From: Anaerolineaceae bacterium
GTDB taxonomy: Bacteria; Chloroflexota; Anaerolineae; Anaerolineales; UBA11657
Assembly (NCBI GenBank): GCA_003569365.1
Contig: BGOS01000011.1
Coordinates: 1 to 64,000 of the forward strand
Direction of reading: 5' to 3'
Length of the DNA stretch: 64,000 bases
Each line of letters begins with the position of its first letter. The first letter of the stretch is position 1. Under the pieces are notes generated by a model. It had not been told where the DNA came from. It saw only the letters and a list, made by a program, of their open reading frames with translations, and did not search any database. Both the position numbers and the translations under genes were made by a program. Below are positions 1-7,644 of this stretch, piece after piece.

Positions 1-242
1 TGATGAAATGATTGCGTGCGTGGTGCAAGCGTGCGGGCGGAGACCGGCATTGCCGCCGAAGTGCAGCGTGTGCCTTTCCGGCGGCGGAGCGCACAATTGA
101 CGCCGGCGACTTCATAGCTGACAGCAGCAAGCTGCGCCGCCGACACCGGCTGGCAGCCGCGCGTGGATTTTGCCGAAGGCTTGGCGGCGCACCCATCCGC
201 TTTTACACCACGCCAGCTGCGGAGCCTGTGCATGCCGGCTAA
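1..242 (+). pseudogene. 3' end of a decayed NAD-dependent sugar epimerase
   Basis: This is the tail of a gene that begins before the window. Reading frame 2, then 1, then 3, then 1 gives a continuous epimerase C-terminus: ETGIAAEVQRVPF, then AAERTIDAGDFIADSSKLR, then DTGWQPRVDFAEGLAA. It lines up with the end of the next gene (RERIDVGDVVIDSTKLR, GWQPHFELDAGLAA). Frame changes fall near 38, 78 and 137, all in short G/C runs. In frame 3 the stop is at 240-242, overlapping the ATG at 232. In frame 1 there is no stop before the next gene, so the remnant would read straight into it. I infer a tandem paralogue broken by indels. The indels could instead be sequence errors. Confidence 0.6.
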
Positions 243-1206
243 CGCAAGCGCATTTGCCGGCCGGCGGGTAGTGGTGACCGGTGGCCTCGGTTTCATCGGC
301 AGCAACCTTGTGCATGAACTGGCAGCGGCGGGCGCAAGCGTGCTGGTATTGGACTCGCTTGATCCGCGCTCCGGCGGGCAGGTGGGCAATGTGGCGGCGC
401 TGCCACAAGTGCGGGTGGTGCCGGCAGATGTGTGCCAGTTTGAATCTGTGATGGCGCACATGCCGGGCGTTGAATATTTATTTCACTGTGCGGCGCACAG
501 CTCGCATCCGTACTCGATGCGGGATCCGCAGCGGGATATTGAAGTGAACTGCGTTGGCACCATCAATGTACTGGAGGGGCTGCGGCGCTTCTGCCCGGCT
601 GCGCACATGGTGTACGTGGGCACCAGCACACAGGTGGGGCCGATGCGCACGAACCCCATTGATGAGCTGCACCCGCTGGCACCGATGGATATTTACTCCG
701 CCAACAAGGCGGCGGCCGAGCACTACTGCCGCATCTATGCCGGCGCCTACAAATTGGGTGTGAACGTGGTGCGCCTGCCGAATGTTTTTGGCCCGCGCGC
801 CAACATCCATAATCCCGATTTTGGTTTTATCAATTACTTTGTGGGGCGGGCGCTGCAAAATGAGGCGCTCACAATGTACGGCAACGGGGCGCAATTGCGC
901 AGCGTCTTGTATGTGGCGGATGCGGTCTCGGCGCTGCTGGCAGCGGCGCTGGCGCCAGCCAGCGGCCAGGTCTGGTTTGCCGCCAATGCGCAGTCGATAA
1001 GTGTGCGCGCGCTGGCGGAGCGCATTGTGGCCGTGTTTGGCAGCGGGCGTGTGGAGCAGGTGGAATGGCCCGCAGCGCGCGAGCGCATTGATGTGGGTGA
1101 TGTGGTCATCGATAGCACCAAGCTGCGCAGTGAGCTGGGCTGGCAGCCGCACTTTGAGCTCGATGCCGGTTTGGCTGCCACGGCAGCTTTCTTCCGGCAG
1201 CCCTAG
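232..1206 (+). CDS. NAD-dependent epimerase/dehydratase (extended SDR), 324 aa
   Basis: This is an extended short-chain dehydrogenase that probably interconverts or dehydrates a nucleotide-activated sugar for surface polysaccharide. The N-terminal Rossmann motif is VVVTGGLGFIGSN, about 11 residues from the ATG at 232. The catalytic Tyr-x3-Lys is in DIYSANKAAAEHY, and NVFGPRA is the usual substrate-domain motif. The C-terminal block IDSTKLRSELGWQP is typical of UDP-glucose 4-epimerase-like proteins. The frame is open upstream to a GTG at 163, but that part is the tail of the preceding paralogue, so I prefer 232. The next epimerase follows after 6 bases, so they are likely co-transcribed. The substrate cannot be read from sequence. 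Confidence 0.85.
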   Translation: MPANASAFAGRRVVVTGGLGFIGSNLVHELAAAGASVLVLDSLDPRSGGQVGNVAALPQVRVVPADVCQFESVMAHMPGVEYLFHCAAHSSHPYSMRDPQRDIEVNCVGTINVLEGLRRFCPAAHMVYVGTSTQVGPMRTNPIDELHPLAPMDIYSANKAAAEHYCRIYAGAYKLGVNVVRLPNVFGPRANIHNPDFGFINYFVGRALQNEALTMYGNGAQLRSVLYVADAVSALLAAALAPASGQVWFAANAQSISVRALAERIVAVFGSGRVEQVEWPAARERIDVGDVVIDSTKLRSELGWQPHFELDAGLAATAAFFRQP

Positions 1207-1212
1207 ATCGCC

Positions 1213-2172
1213 ATGCATGTTTTGGTTACCGGTGGGCTTGGGCACATCGGATCGCAGCTCATCCGCGATCTGGCCGCCTCCAACACTGTGCGGCAGGTTA
1301 CGGTCTACGATGACCTCTCCACGCAGCGCTATGGCGCCTTGTTTAATTTGCCGCCCACGGTGGCGTACCGCTTTGTGGACGGAAATATTCTGGATGCGGC
1401 CAGCCTCGCCGCAGCGCTCGCCGGTGTGGATGCGGTTGTGCATTTGGCTGCGATCACCAACGCTGAGGGCAGCTTTGAAATTTCGGCACAGGTGCAGCGG
1501 GTAAATCATGAAGGCACAGCTTGCGTGGTGGCTGGCTGCGTGGCGCAAGGCGTGCGCCAGTTGATTTTTCCATCCACAACCAGCGTGTACGGGCCGGTGC
1601 AGGGCATTGCGCGCGAGGATTGTCCGCCGGCCGATTTGCAGCCGCAGAGCCCGTATGCCGCTGCCAAGCTGGCAGCCGAGCATGCGGTGCTGGCTGCGGA
1701 CGGGACCGGAGTGCTGCGCACGGTGTGCCTGCGCTTTGGCACCATCTTCGGCCCCAGCGCGGGCATGCGCTTTCACACCGCGGTCAACAAGTTTGTGTTT
1801 CAGGCAGCCACCGGCCAGCCGCTGACGGTGTGGCGCGAGGTTGAACAGCTGGTGCGCCCGTACCTTGCGCTGCAAGATGCCGTGCGCGCCATTTTGTTCA
1901 TGCTGGCGCGGCCCGCAGCCGGCGGCGAAATCTACAATGTGGTGACGCTCAACGCGCCGCTAGCGCGCATTCTGGACGCAATTCGCAGCCACGTGCCGGC
2001 GCTCCAAGTGGAGTACACCAACACGCGCCTGCTCAACCAGGTTTCATTTACCGTGGATGACAGCAAGCTGCGGGCGCTTGGGTTTGTGCCGAGTGGAAAT
2101 CTGGAGCAGGGCGTGGCAGATACGCTGCAACTGCTGCGTGGTTTGCTGGCTGCCGGACCGGTGGCGCCATGA
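1213..2172 (+). CDS. NAD-dependent epimerase/dehydratase, 319 aa
   Basis: This is a second extended SDR in the same operon. It starts at ATG 1213 with MHVLVTGGLGHIGSQ, the NAD-binding glycine motif. The catalytic Tyr-x3-Lys is in SPYAAAKLAAEH, preceded by a STTSVYGP block that supplies the catalytic Ser/Thr. FGTIFGPSAGMR is the nucleotide-sugar region. It is about as long as UDP-glucose 4-epimerases and GDP-mannose or dTDP-glucose dehydratases. The neighbours (paralogous epimerase, UGM-like flavoprotein, glycosyltransferase) place it in activated-sugar supply for an envelope glycan. The exact sugar is unknown. Confidence 0.85.
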   Translation: MHVLVTGGLGHIGSQLIRDLAASNTVRQVTVYDDLSTQRYGALFNLPPTVAYRFVDGNILDAASLAAALAGVDAVVHLAAITNAEGSFEISAQVQRVNHEGTACVVAGCVAQGVRQLIFPSTTSVYGPVQGIAREDCPPADLQPQSPYAAAKLAAEHAVLAADGTGVLRTVCLRFGTIFGPSAGMRFHTAVNKFVFQAATGQPLTVWREVEQLVRPYLALQDAVRAILFMLARPAAGGEIYNVVTLNAPLARILDAIRSHVPALQVEYTNTRLLNQVSFTVDDSKLRALGFVPSGNLEQGVADTLQLLRGLLAAGPVAP

Positions 2173-2215
2173 AAGCGGGTGCGCGTCGCGCCGGCCGCGA
2201 TTGCCGGAGTCACCG

Positions 2216-3610
2216 ATGAGTGAGCGGCTGATTGTGGTGATTGGCGGCGGCATCTCCGGGCTCACGGTGGCGTGGCGCTTGCGCGAGCTGGGCGTGCGCG
2301 CTGAAGTGTTTGAAGCCGATGAGATTGTGGGCGGGCTGGCCGGCACGGTGCGCCCGGAAGACGGCCGTTACTGCCTGGACTTCGGCCCGCATTTTTTCAT
2401 TACGCAAAAGCCGGAGATTGTGGCACGGGTTGATGACCTGCTGCGCGACTCAGTGATTAAGTTCAAGCGCAGTGCGCAGCTGTATGTGCGCGGCCGCTTT
2501 CTGGACTACCCGCTTAGCGCGCGCAATGTGCTGTTCAACTTTCCGCCGCTGGACGCACTGCTGAGTGTGCTTGCATTTGCGTACGCGCAAGTGCTGCAGT
2601 TTGGCCGCATGCTGGCGGGCCGGCAGCGCCCGGCAGCGGACTTTGGCGAGTGGTCGGGCCGGCAGTTTGGCACGCATCTCACCAACATCTTTTTTAAACC
2701 GTACACCGAAAATTTTTGGAAGCTGCCGTGCGACCAGCTGGCGCCGGATGTGCTGCCGGCCAGCACGCGCCTGAACTTTATGAAGAGCCTCAAGCTGCTC
2801 TTTATGCGCGGCGTGAAGGGCAATGTGCAATCATTGATTGAGCGCGAGCTGGTGCTGCCTTTGCGCTACCCCGTGCGCGGCTACGGCATGCTGGCCGAGG
2901 GCGTGGCGGAGCGCGTGCGCACGCAGGGCGGTACTGTGCATGTGGGTGCGCGCGTTACGGCGGTGGAGCGCCAACCCGACGGGCGCTACCGGGTGGCGGT
3001 GCAGCAGTCTGGCGCGGTGCGCAGTGTAATTGCAGATGGGGTGGTGTGCACACTGCCGGTGCCGCAGCTGGTGCAGATGCTGACGCCGGCGGCACCGCCG
3101 GCCGTGCAGCAGGCGGCGGGCAAGCTGGGCTATCTCTCGCTGATTGTGTTGTATGTGGTGACGCGCAAGCCTAATTTGCTGGCAACCTCATACGTTTATT
3201 ATTTGGGGCGGCCGTACCACCGGCTGGCGGAGATGAACAAGTTTTGCACCACACTCTGCCCGCCGGATGAGAACATGCTCGCGATTGAGTTTTCGTGCCA
3301 TGCCGGCGATCCCATCTGGCGCAGCAGTGCGGATGAGTTGCTGGAATTGAGCATGCCGCATCTGGTGCAGGATGGCGTGCTGGAACCGGCGCAGGTGGAG
3401 AAAAAGTTTTTGGTGCGGGCGCCGAACGCCTACCCCATTCGTTACCTTGGCTACCGCAAAAACCTGGAGGTGGTGCGCACGCATCTGGAGCAACTGCCGG
3501 GCCTGGCGCTGCTTGGGCGCACGGGCGAGTACCAATACATTGACAGTGACCAGTGCATGGAGCGGGCAATCGAGTTGGCTGAGCGCATTGCCGGCGCAGC
3601 AGCTGGCTAA
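2216..3610 (+). CDS. FAD-dependent NAD(P)-binding oxidoreductase, UDP-galactopyranose mutase/protoporphyrinogen-oxidase-like, 464 aa
   Basis: The protein starts at ATG 2216 with MSERLIVVIGGGISGLTVA, the dinucleotide-binding GxGxxG fold, followed by a glutamate-bearing second strand (VFEADEIVGGLAG). The C-terminus has GRTGEYQYIDSDQCMERA, the FAD-contacting end seen in the amine-oxidase/UGM-like superfamily. In polysaccharide clusters these proteins are thought to rearrange or oxidise sugar nucleotides. The open frame extends upstream to 2057 but that part overlaps the epimerase, so the ATG at 2216 is preferred. It lies 43 bases after the epimerase and is probably in the same operon. The specific reaction is not predictable. 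Confidence 0.8.
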   Translation: MSERLIVVIGGGISGLTVAWRLRELGVRAEVFEADEIVGGLAGTVRPEDGRYCLDFGPHFFITQKPEIVARVDDLLRDSVIKFKRSAQLYVRGRFLDYPLSARNVLFNFPPLDALLSVLAFAYAQVLQFGRMLAGRQRPAADFGEWSGRQFGTHLTNIFFKPYTENFWKLPCDQLAPDVLPASTRLNFMKSLKLLFMRGVKGNVQSLIERELVLPLRYPVRGYGMLAEGVAERVRTQGGTVHVGARVTAVERQPDGRYRVAVQQSGAVRSVIADGVVCTLPVPQLVQMLTPAAPPAVQQAAGKLGYLSLIVLYVVTRKPNLLATSYVYYLGRPYHRLAEMNKFCTTLCPPDENMLAIEFSCHAGDPIWRSSADELLELSMPHLVQDGVLEPAQVEKKFLVRAPNAYPIRYLGYRKNLEVVRTHLEQLPGLALLGRTGEYQYIDSDQCMERAIELAERIAGAAAG

Positions 3611-3874
3611 AGTTTGTGCCCGGCGCAGTGCGCTAGTGCCAACGCAGCCGACACAGCGTTGACTGCGCACCGTGGCTGGCAAGCCGGCTGCAGGTTGCGG
3701 CGACAGTTCCCAACTTGGGAATCCAGCTTTATGATTTTATTGGGTGCGGAGAATAGTTTGACGTGGCCGCAGAGTATTTTTTTCGCAAGTCACTGCTATT
3801 CGTGGTGAGGGCGGACCAATGCGCACCCTAAGCCTTTTGCAATGCGGGTCAGTGTGCCACGGCTGGAGTGGCGC

Positions 3875-4864
3875 ATGAATCTGCCGCCGCAGTTCACGAT
3901 TGTGACGCCCGCGTTCAATCAGGCGCAATATTTGGAGCAAGCCATCCGCTCTGTTGTGGAACAGAATGATGTGCGCATCGAGTATTTTGTTTTTGACGGC
4001 GGCTCGACTGATGGCAGTGCCGCCATCATTGCAAAGCATGCGCGGGCGCTGGCGGACTGGACCAGTGCGCCGGATGCGGGCCAGACGGATGCAATTGTGC
4101 GCGGCTGGTCCAAGGCGCAGGGCGCGTACGTTGCGTGGCTTAACTCCGATGACTACTATGTGCCCGGTGCGCTGGCTGCTGTGGCTGCCGAATTCGAACG
4201 GGATGAACAAATTCAAGTGGTCATCGGTGCGTGCCTGATGGTGGACGAACACGGAACCGTAATTGGCCGGAAGTACGCGCGGGACTTCAATCTGCAGACG
4301 ATGCTCACTACGAGCGGCGGAGTCCCTGGGCAGCCGGCTGTGTTTGTGCGGCGCAGCCTTGTTGCGGTGGTGGGGCTGCCGGATGCCGCGCTGCATTACG
4401 TGATGGATTGGGAGTATTGGATGCGCCTGGCATTGCATTTGCGCCCCGGGCAGGTGCGGGTGATGCACGCAGCGCTGGCGGTGGTGCGGTCCTGGCCCGG
4501 CACTAAAACGCGCACCGGCGTCGAGGCAATCTGCCGTGAGCATCGCGCAGTGCTTGAGCGGTTGTTTGCTGCTGGTACGCTGCCGCTGGAACTGCAGGCT
4601 TTGCGGTCTACGGCGCTGGCGGGCACGCATCTTAAGCAGTCATTTCTGGAGTGGCAGGCCGGGCTGAACCGGGCTGCGTGGCGCAGTTTTGCGCAAGCGC
4701 GCAAAATATCGGCCGCAAGTGTGGCGGGCTGGCGTGGCAGCGCTTTGTGGCTACGCTTGCTGCTGCCGTATCGCCTGTATAACTGGCTCCAGACTCAGGT
4801 GCGGTCATTCAAAGCGCGCACATATTCAAAGTTTGAAACGGCCGGCACGCACCGGCTTGCATAG
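3875..4864 (+). CDS. Family 2 glycosyltransferase, 329 aa
   Basis: This GT-A fold glycosyltransferase begins FTIVTPAFNQAQYLEQAIRS, the classic GT2 nucleotide-binding start. FDGGSTDGS follows, then WLNSDDYYVPGAL, where Asp-Asp is the metal-binding DxD equivalent. GGVPGQPAVFVRRSL and MDWEYWMRLAL are the usual acceptor-side motifs. The start at 3875 has a GGAG at 3865-3868. An in-frame ATG at 3842 lacks a ribosome-binding site. It probably transfers a sugar to a lipid-linked or surface glycan made with the upstream epimerases. About 230 bases without a recognisable gene separate it from the flavoprotein. The donor and acceptor are unknown. Confidence 0.85.
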   Translation: MNLPPQFTIVTPAFNQAQYLEQAIRSVVEQNDVRIEYFVFDGGSTDGSAAIIAKHARALADWTSAPDAGQTDAIVRGWSKAQGAYVAWLNSDDYYVPGALAAVAAEFERDEQIQVVIGACLMVDEHGTVIGRKYARDFNLQTMLTTSGGVPGQPAVFVRRSLVAVVGLPDAALHYVMDWEYWMRLALHLRPGQVRVMHAALAVVRSWPGTKTRTGVEAICREHRAVLERLFAAGTLPLELQALRSTALAGTHLKQSFLEWQAGLNRAAWRSFAQARKISAASVAGWRGSALWLRLLLPYRLYNWLQTQVRSFKARTYSKFETAGTHRLA

Positions 4865-4897
4865 CAGTGCTGCTGAATGTTGCACCGAAGAATCTAA

Positions 4898-5361
4898 ATG
4901 CTAGTTCGAAAATTTGAAAAGACAGACTTCGCAGAATGGCAGCGCATGCGGCACGCGCTGTGGCCGGATGCCACGCTGGCAGAGCACGCGCTGGAAATGC
5001 AGGCGTGGTTGCAGCGTGCTGATGCACTTGTGGTTGTGAGCGCGCGCGTGGCGGGTGGATTGTGCGGTTTTGCCGAGGCGGGCCTGCGCCCTTACGCGGA
5101 CGGCTGCGACGCCAGCCCGGTTGCGTTCCTGGAGGGCTGGTTTGTGGATCCGGATTTGCGCGGCCGCGGTTATGGACGGGCATTGGTTGGCGCAGTGGAG
5201 GCATGGGCAGCGCAGCGCGGGCTGCGGGAGCTTGCCTCCGATGCGCTGCTGGCCAACCCACTGCGCAGGCGGCGCACACGCAGCTGGGGTTTGTGGAGGT
5301 TGAGCGGGCGGTGCGCTACCGCAAGGTGCTAGCGGTTGCTGGCAGCGCGGCCCGTGCATGA
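4898..5361 (+). pseudogene. AAC(6')-type aminoglycoside N-acetyltransferase (GNAT), frameshifted
   Basis: The first 120 residues match the GNAT fold of aminoglycoside 6'-N-acetyltransferases. FLEGWFVDPDLRGRGYGRAL is the acetyl-CoA-binding motif, followed by ELASDALLAN. The frame then breaks at a CCC run (5257-5259). In the same frame the protein ends as Arg-rich nonsense at 5332. In frame 1 the expected C-terminus continues as TAQAAHTQLGFVEVERAVRY and stops at 5361. One missing base explains this. Such enzymes acetylate the 6'-amino group of aminoglycosides, but chromosomal homologues often have other substrates. If the break is real the gene is probably inactive. If it is an assembly error, it encodes a full-length enzyme of about 154 aa. 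Confidence 0.7.
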
Positions 5362-5508
5362 TTCACAGGTTAACTTTGCGATCGGTGTTGCGGCATCAAT
5401 GAGTTTCCAGCCTGACTTTCACGCAAATGGTGTGCGGGACGGCCGTGCAACTAAAAGTGTGTTTACTGCGCGCACCGGCATTACAGGATCAATAAGGATC
5501 TAACGCCA

Positions 5509-7290
5509 GTGTGCGGCATCTGCGGAACACTTAATTGGGGCAGCGTTGCTGCGGCAACCGCTGCGTTGGTGCATCGCGGACCCGATGCGGCAGGCGCCTG
5601 GCATGACGACACATGTGAGCTGGGATTCCGGCGGCTCGCAATAATTGATTTGACCCCGGCGGGGCAGCAGCCAATGTGCAACGAGGCTGGCACGCTCTGG
5701 CTCGTTTTCAATGGTGAGATCTACAACCATCAGGCATTACGGATGGAACTTGAGCGGCGCGGGCATGTCTTTAGTTCGCGCACGGACTCAGAGTGCGTGC
5801 TGCACGGCTACGAAGAATGGGGCGCTCAAGTGGTGCAGCGCCTGCGTGGCATGTTTGCGATTGCGTTGTGGGACCAGCGCACGCGCAAGCTTTTTCTGGC
5901 GCGCGACCGGCTGGGCATCAAGCCGCTCTACTACTGCGGGGTGGGTGCACGCTTTGGCTTTGCTTCTGAAATCAAGGCACTGCTGGGCCTGCCGCAGCTG
6001 GACTTGCAGCCAGATCACAGCGCACTGTGGGACTACCTCACCTACTTGTATGTCCCCACGCCGAAAACCGCCTATCGCTCAATCCGGCAGCTGCCGCCGG
6101 CGCACACGCTGGAGATTGAAGCCGATGGCACGCAGCGCATTGCCTGCTATTGGAAGCTGGAGAACTGGGGTGCGCCACTGGGCACAAGCGAGCCGCAGCT
6201 GCATGCGCGCTGGCTGCCGGCGGTGGAAGCGCTTAGCGACAAATTGCGCGAAGCCGTGCAAATGCATCTGCTGGCAGATGTACCTGTCGGGCTGCTGCTT
6301 TCTGGCGGCGTGGACTCCAGTGCCGTTGCGGCGCTGGCTTGCGCAGCTGGCAGGGCACAGCTGCAAACCTTCAGCATTGGCTTTGACGTGGATGTGCATT
6401 CAGAGCTGCCCGCAGCGCGCGCGAGCGCAGCCGCATTCGGAACGCTGCACCGCGAGCAGGTTTGCACGCAAGCATCAATGGCTGAGGGACTGCAGCAAAT
6501 GCTGCAGCTATACGACCAGCCGTTCGCGGATGCGTCGGGCATGCCGACGCTGGCCGTGGCGCGGCTGGCGGCGCAGCATGTAAAGGTGGTGCTCTCCGGC
6601 GATGGCGGCGACGAAATTTTTGGCGGTTACCGCTGGCAGCAGCAGTGGCTGGACATGGCTGCGCAGCGTGTGCCGGCTGCGCTGTACGAGCGCGTGCTGC
6701 TCCCCGCATTTGTGCCGCTTGCACGCCTGCCGCGCGTGGCCGGGCTGATAAACCGCCTGCACCTTGATGTGCGTGGCAAGCACGGGCCGGAGCGCTATGG
6801 CGCGCTGCTTGCAAAAATCAAAAGCTTTCAAAAGCCGCACCTGCTGCCGGAGCTGGCGCGCGAGTTCCGCGACTACGATAACTACTGGCACTGGCGCGCA
6901 CACTGGCGTGCCGACCTGGATCTGTTGTCACAAGCGCAGTGCGCCGACCTGCACACCTATTTGCCGGATGACATTCTCACAAAAGTTGACCGTGCCAGCA
7001 TGGCGGTTTCGCTGGAGGTGCGCCCGCCGCTTTTGGATCACGAGCTGGTGGAGCTTGCGGCGGGCATGCCGGCGGAATTTCGGCTGGGCAAGCGCCTGTT
7101 GCGCGCTGCTGTGGCAGCGCTGCTGCCGCCGGCGGTTTTGGCGCGCCCCAAGCGCGGCTTCTCTGCGCCACTGCTGCACTGGCTGCGCCCTGAGACGCGC
7201 AACGGGGTGAAGCTGGGCGGCGTGGCCTTGTGGGCCATGCTTGTGCTGGATGCGTGGCGGGGGCCGCCAGCGCGGCTGCCGCCCGCATGA
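5509..7290 (+). CDS. asnB: Asparagine synthase (glutamine-hydrolysing), 593 aa, short C-terminus
   Basis: The protein converts aspartate to asparagine, or amidates a related carboxylate, using glutamine and ATP. It starts at a GTG so that Cys2 (CGICGTLNW) becomes the N-terminal nucleophile of the class II glutaminase domain. VHRGPDAAG and FNGEIYNH are glutaminase motifs. The synthetase PP-loop is SGGVDSSA from residue 265, and VLSGDGGDEIFGGY follows. After GFSAPLLHWLR the family normally has about 50 more residues before the final LWALL-type helix. Here RPETRNGVKLGGVALWAML joins directly, suggesting an in-frame deletion. The gene stands after a polysaccharide cluster, where AsnB-like proteins are common. 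Confidence 0.88.
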   Translation: MCGICGTLNWGSVAAATAALVHRGPDAAGAWHDDTCELGFRRLAIIDLTPAGQQPMCNEAGTLWLVFNGEIYNHQALRMELERRGHVFSSRTDSECVLHGYEEWGAQVVQRLRGMFAIALWDQRTRKLFLARDRLGIKPLYYCGVGARFGFASEIKALLGLPQLDLQPDHSALWDYLTYLYVPTPKTAYRSIRQLPPAHTLEIEADGTQRIACYWKLENWGAPLGTSEPQLHARWLPAVEALSDKLREAVQMHLLADVPVGLLLSGGVDSSAVAALACAAGRAQLQTFSIGFDVDVHSELPAARASAAAFGTLHREQVCTQASMAEGLQQMLQLYDQPFADASGMPTLAVARLAAQHVKVVLSGDGGDEIFGGYRWQQQWLDMAAQRVPAALYERVLLPAFVPLARLPRVAGLINRLHLDVRGKHGPERYGALLAKIKSFQKPHLLPELAREFRDYDNYWHWRAHWRADLDLLSQAQCADLHTYLPDDILTKVDRASMAVSLEVRPPLLDHELVELAAGMPAEFRLGKRLLRAAVAALLPPAVLARPKRGFSAPLLHWLRPETRNGVKLGGVALWAMLVLDAWRGPPARLPPA

Positions 7291-7390
7291 TGGCAGCGGT
7301 TGCCCGGGCGGTGCGGGCCGCGCCGCGCAATGCGGCTCTGGTAGAATCCCTCTATGCTTAGCAGTGCGTGGGCAGCAGTGGTAGCGCACG

Positions 7391-7627
7391 ATGCGCGTTG
7401 AGTTGCGCCTGCACGGCGGGCTGCGTGAACTGCTGCCGGCGGCAGCGCGCGGCCGCGGAGAATTGGAGCTTGTGCCCGGCGCCGCAGTGGCGGACTTACT
7501 GGCGCAGCTTGGCGTGCAGCGCAAGGTGGTTGTGGCGTGCAACGATGCAGAGGTGCCTGCGACGCATGCACTACAGGATGGCGACAAGATCGCAATTTTC
7601 TCGGCCGTCAGCGGCGGTCAAATATAA
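7391..7627 (+). CDS. MoaD/ThiS-family sulfur carrier protein, 78 aa
   Basis: This is a small beta-grasp protein. The C-terminal Gly-Gly of such carriers is thiocarboxylated and donates sulfur in molybdopterin or tungstopterin synthesis. The ORF starts MRVELRLHGGLRELLP and ends LQDGDKIAIFSAVSGGQI, matching the family in length and in the DGDxIxIFxxVSGG end. Two residues (Gln-Ile) follow the Gly-Gly, whereas canonical MoaD ends at Gly-Gly. The gene is 17 bases upstream of aldehyde:ferredoxin oxidoreductase. This is a common pairing, which suggests a carrier dedicated to that enzyme's pterin cofactor. Confidence 0.8.
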   Translation: MRVELRLHGGLRELLPAAARGRGELELVPGAAVADLLAQLGVQRKVVVACNDAEVPATHALQDGDKIAIFSAVSGGQI

Positions 7628-7644
7628 ATAACGGGAGATCAATC

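Noticed and set aside
478-1875. A 465-codon open frame on the minus strand opposite the two epimerase genes.
   Set aside because: Its product is rich in His, Arg and Gln without any recognisable motif, and the plus strand carries two clear epimerases. It is an antisense shadow of GC-rich coding sequence.
5250-5265. Programmed -1 frameshift as an explanation for the AAC(6')-like gene.
   Set aside because: No slippery heptamer or downstream pseudoknot is visible and the family is not known to use recoding. A missing base is simpler.
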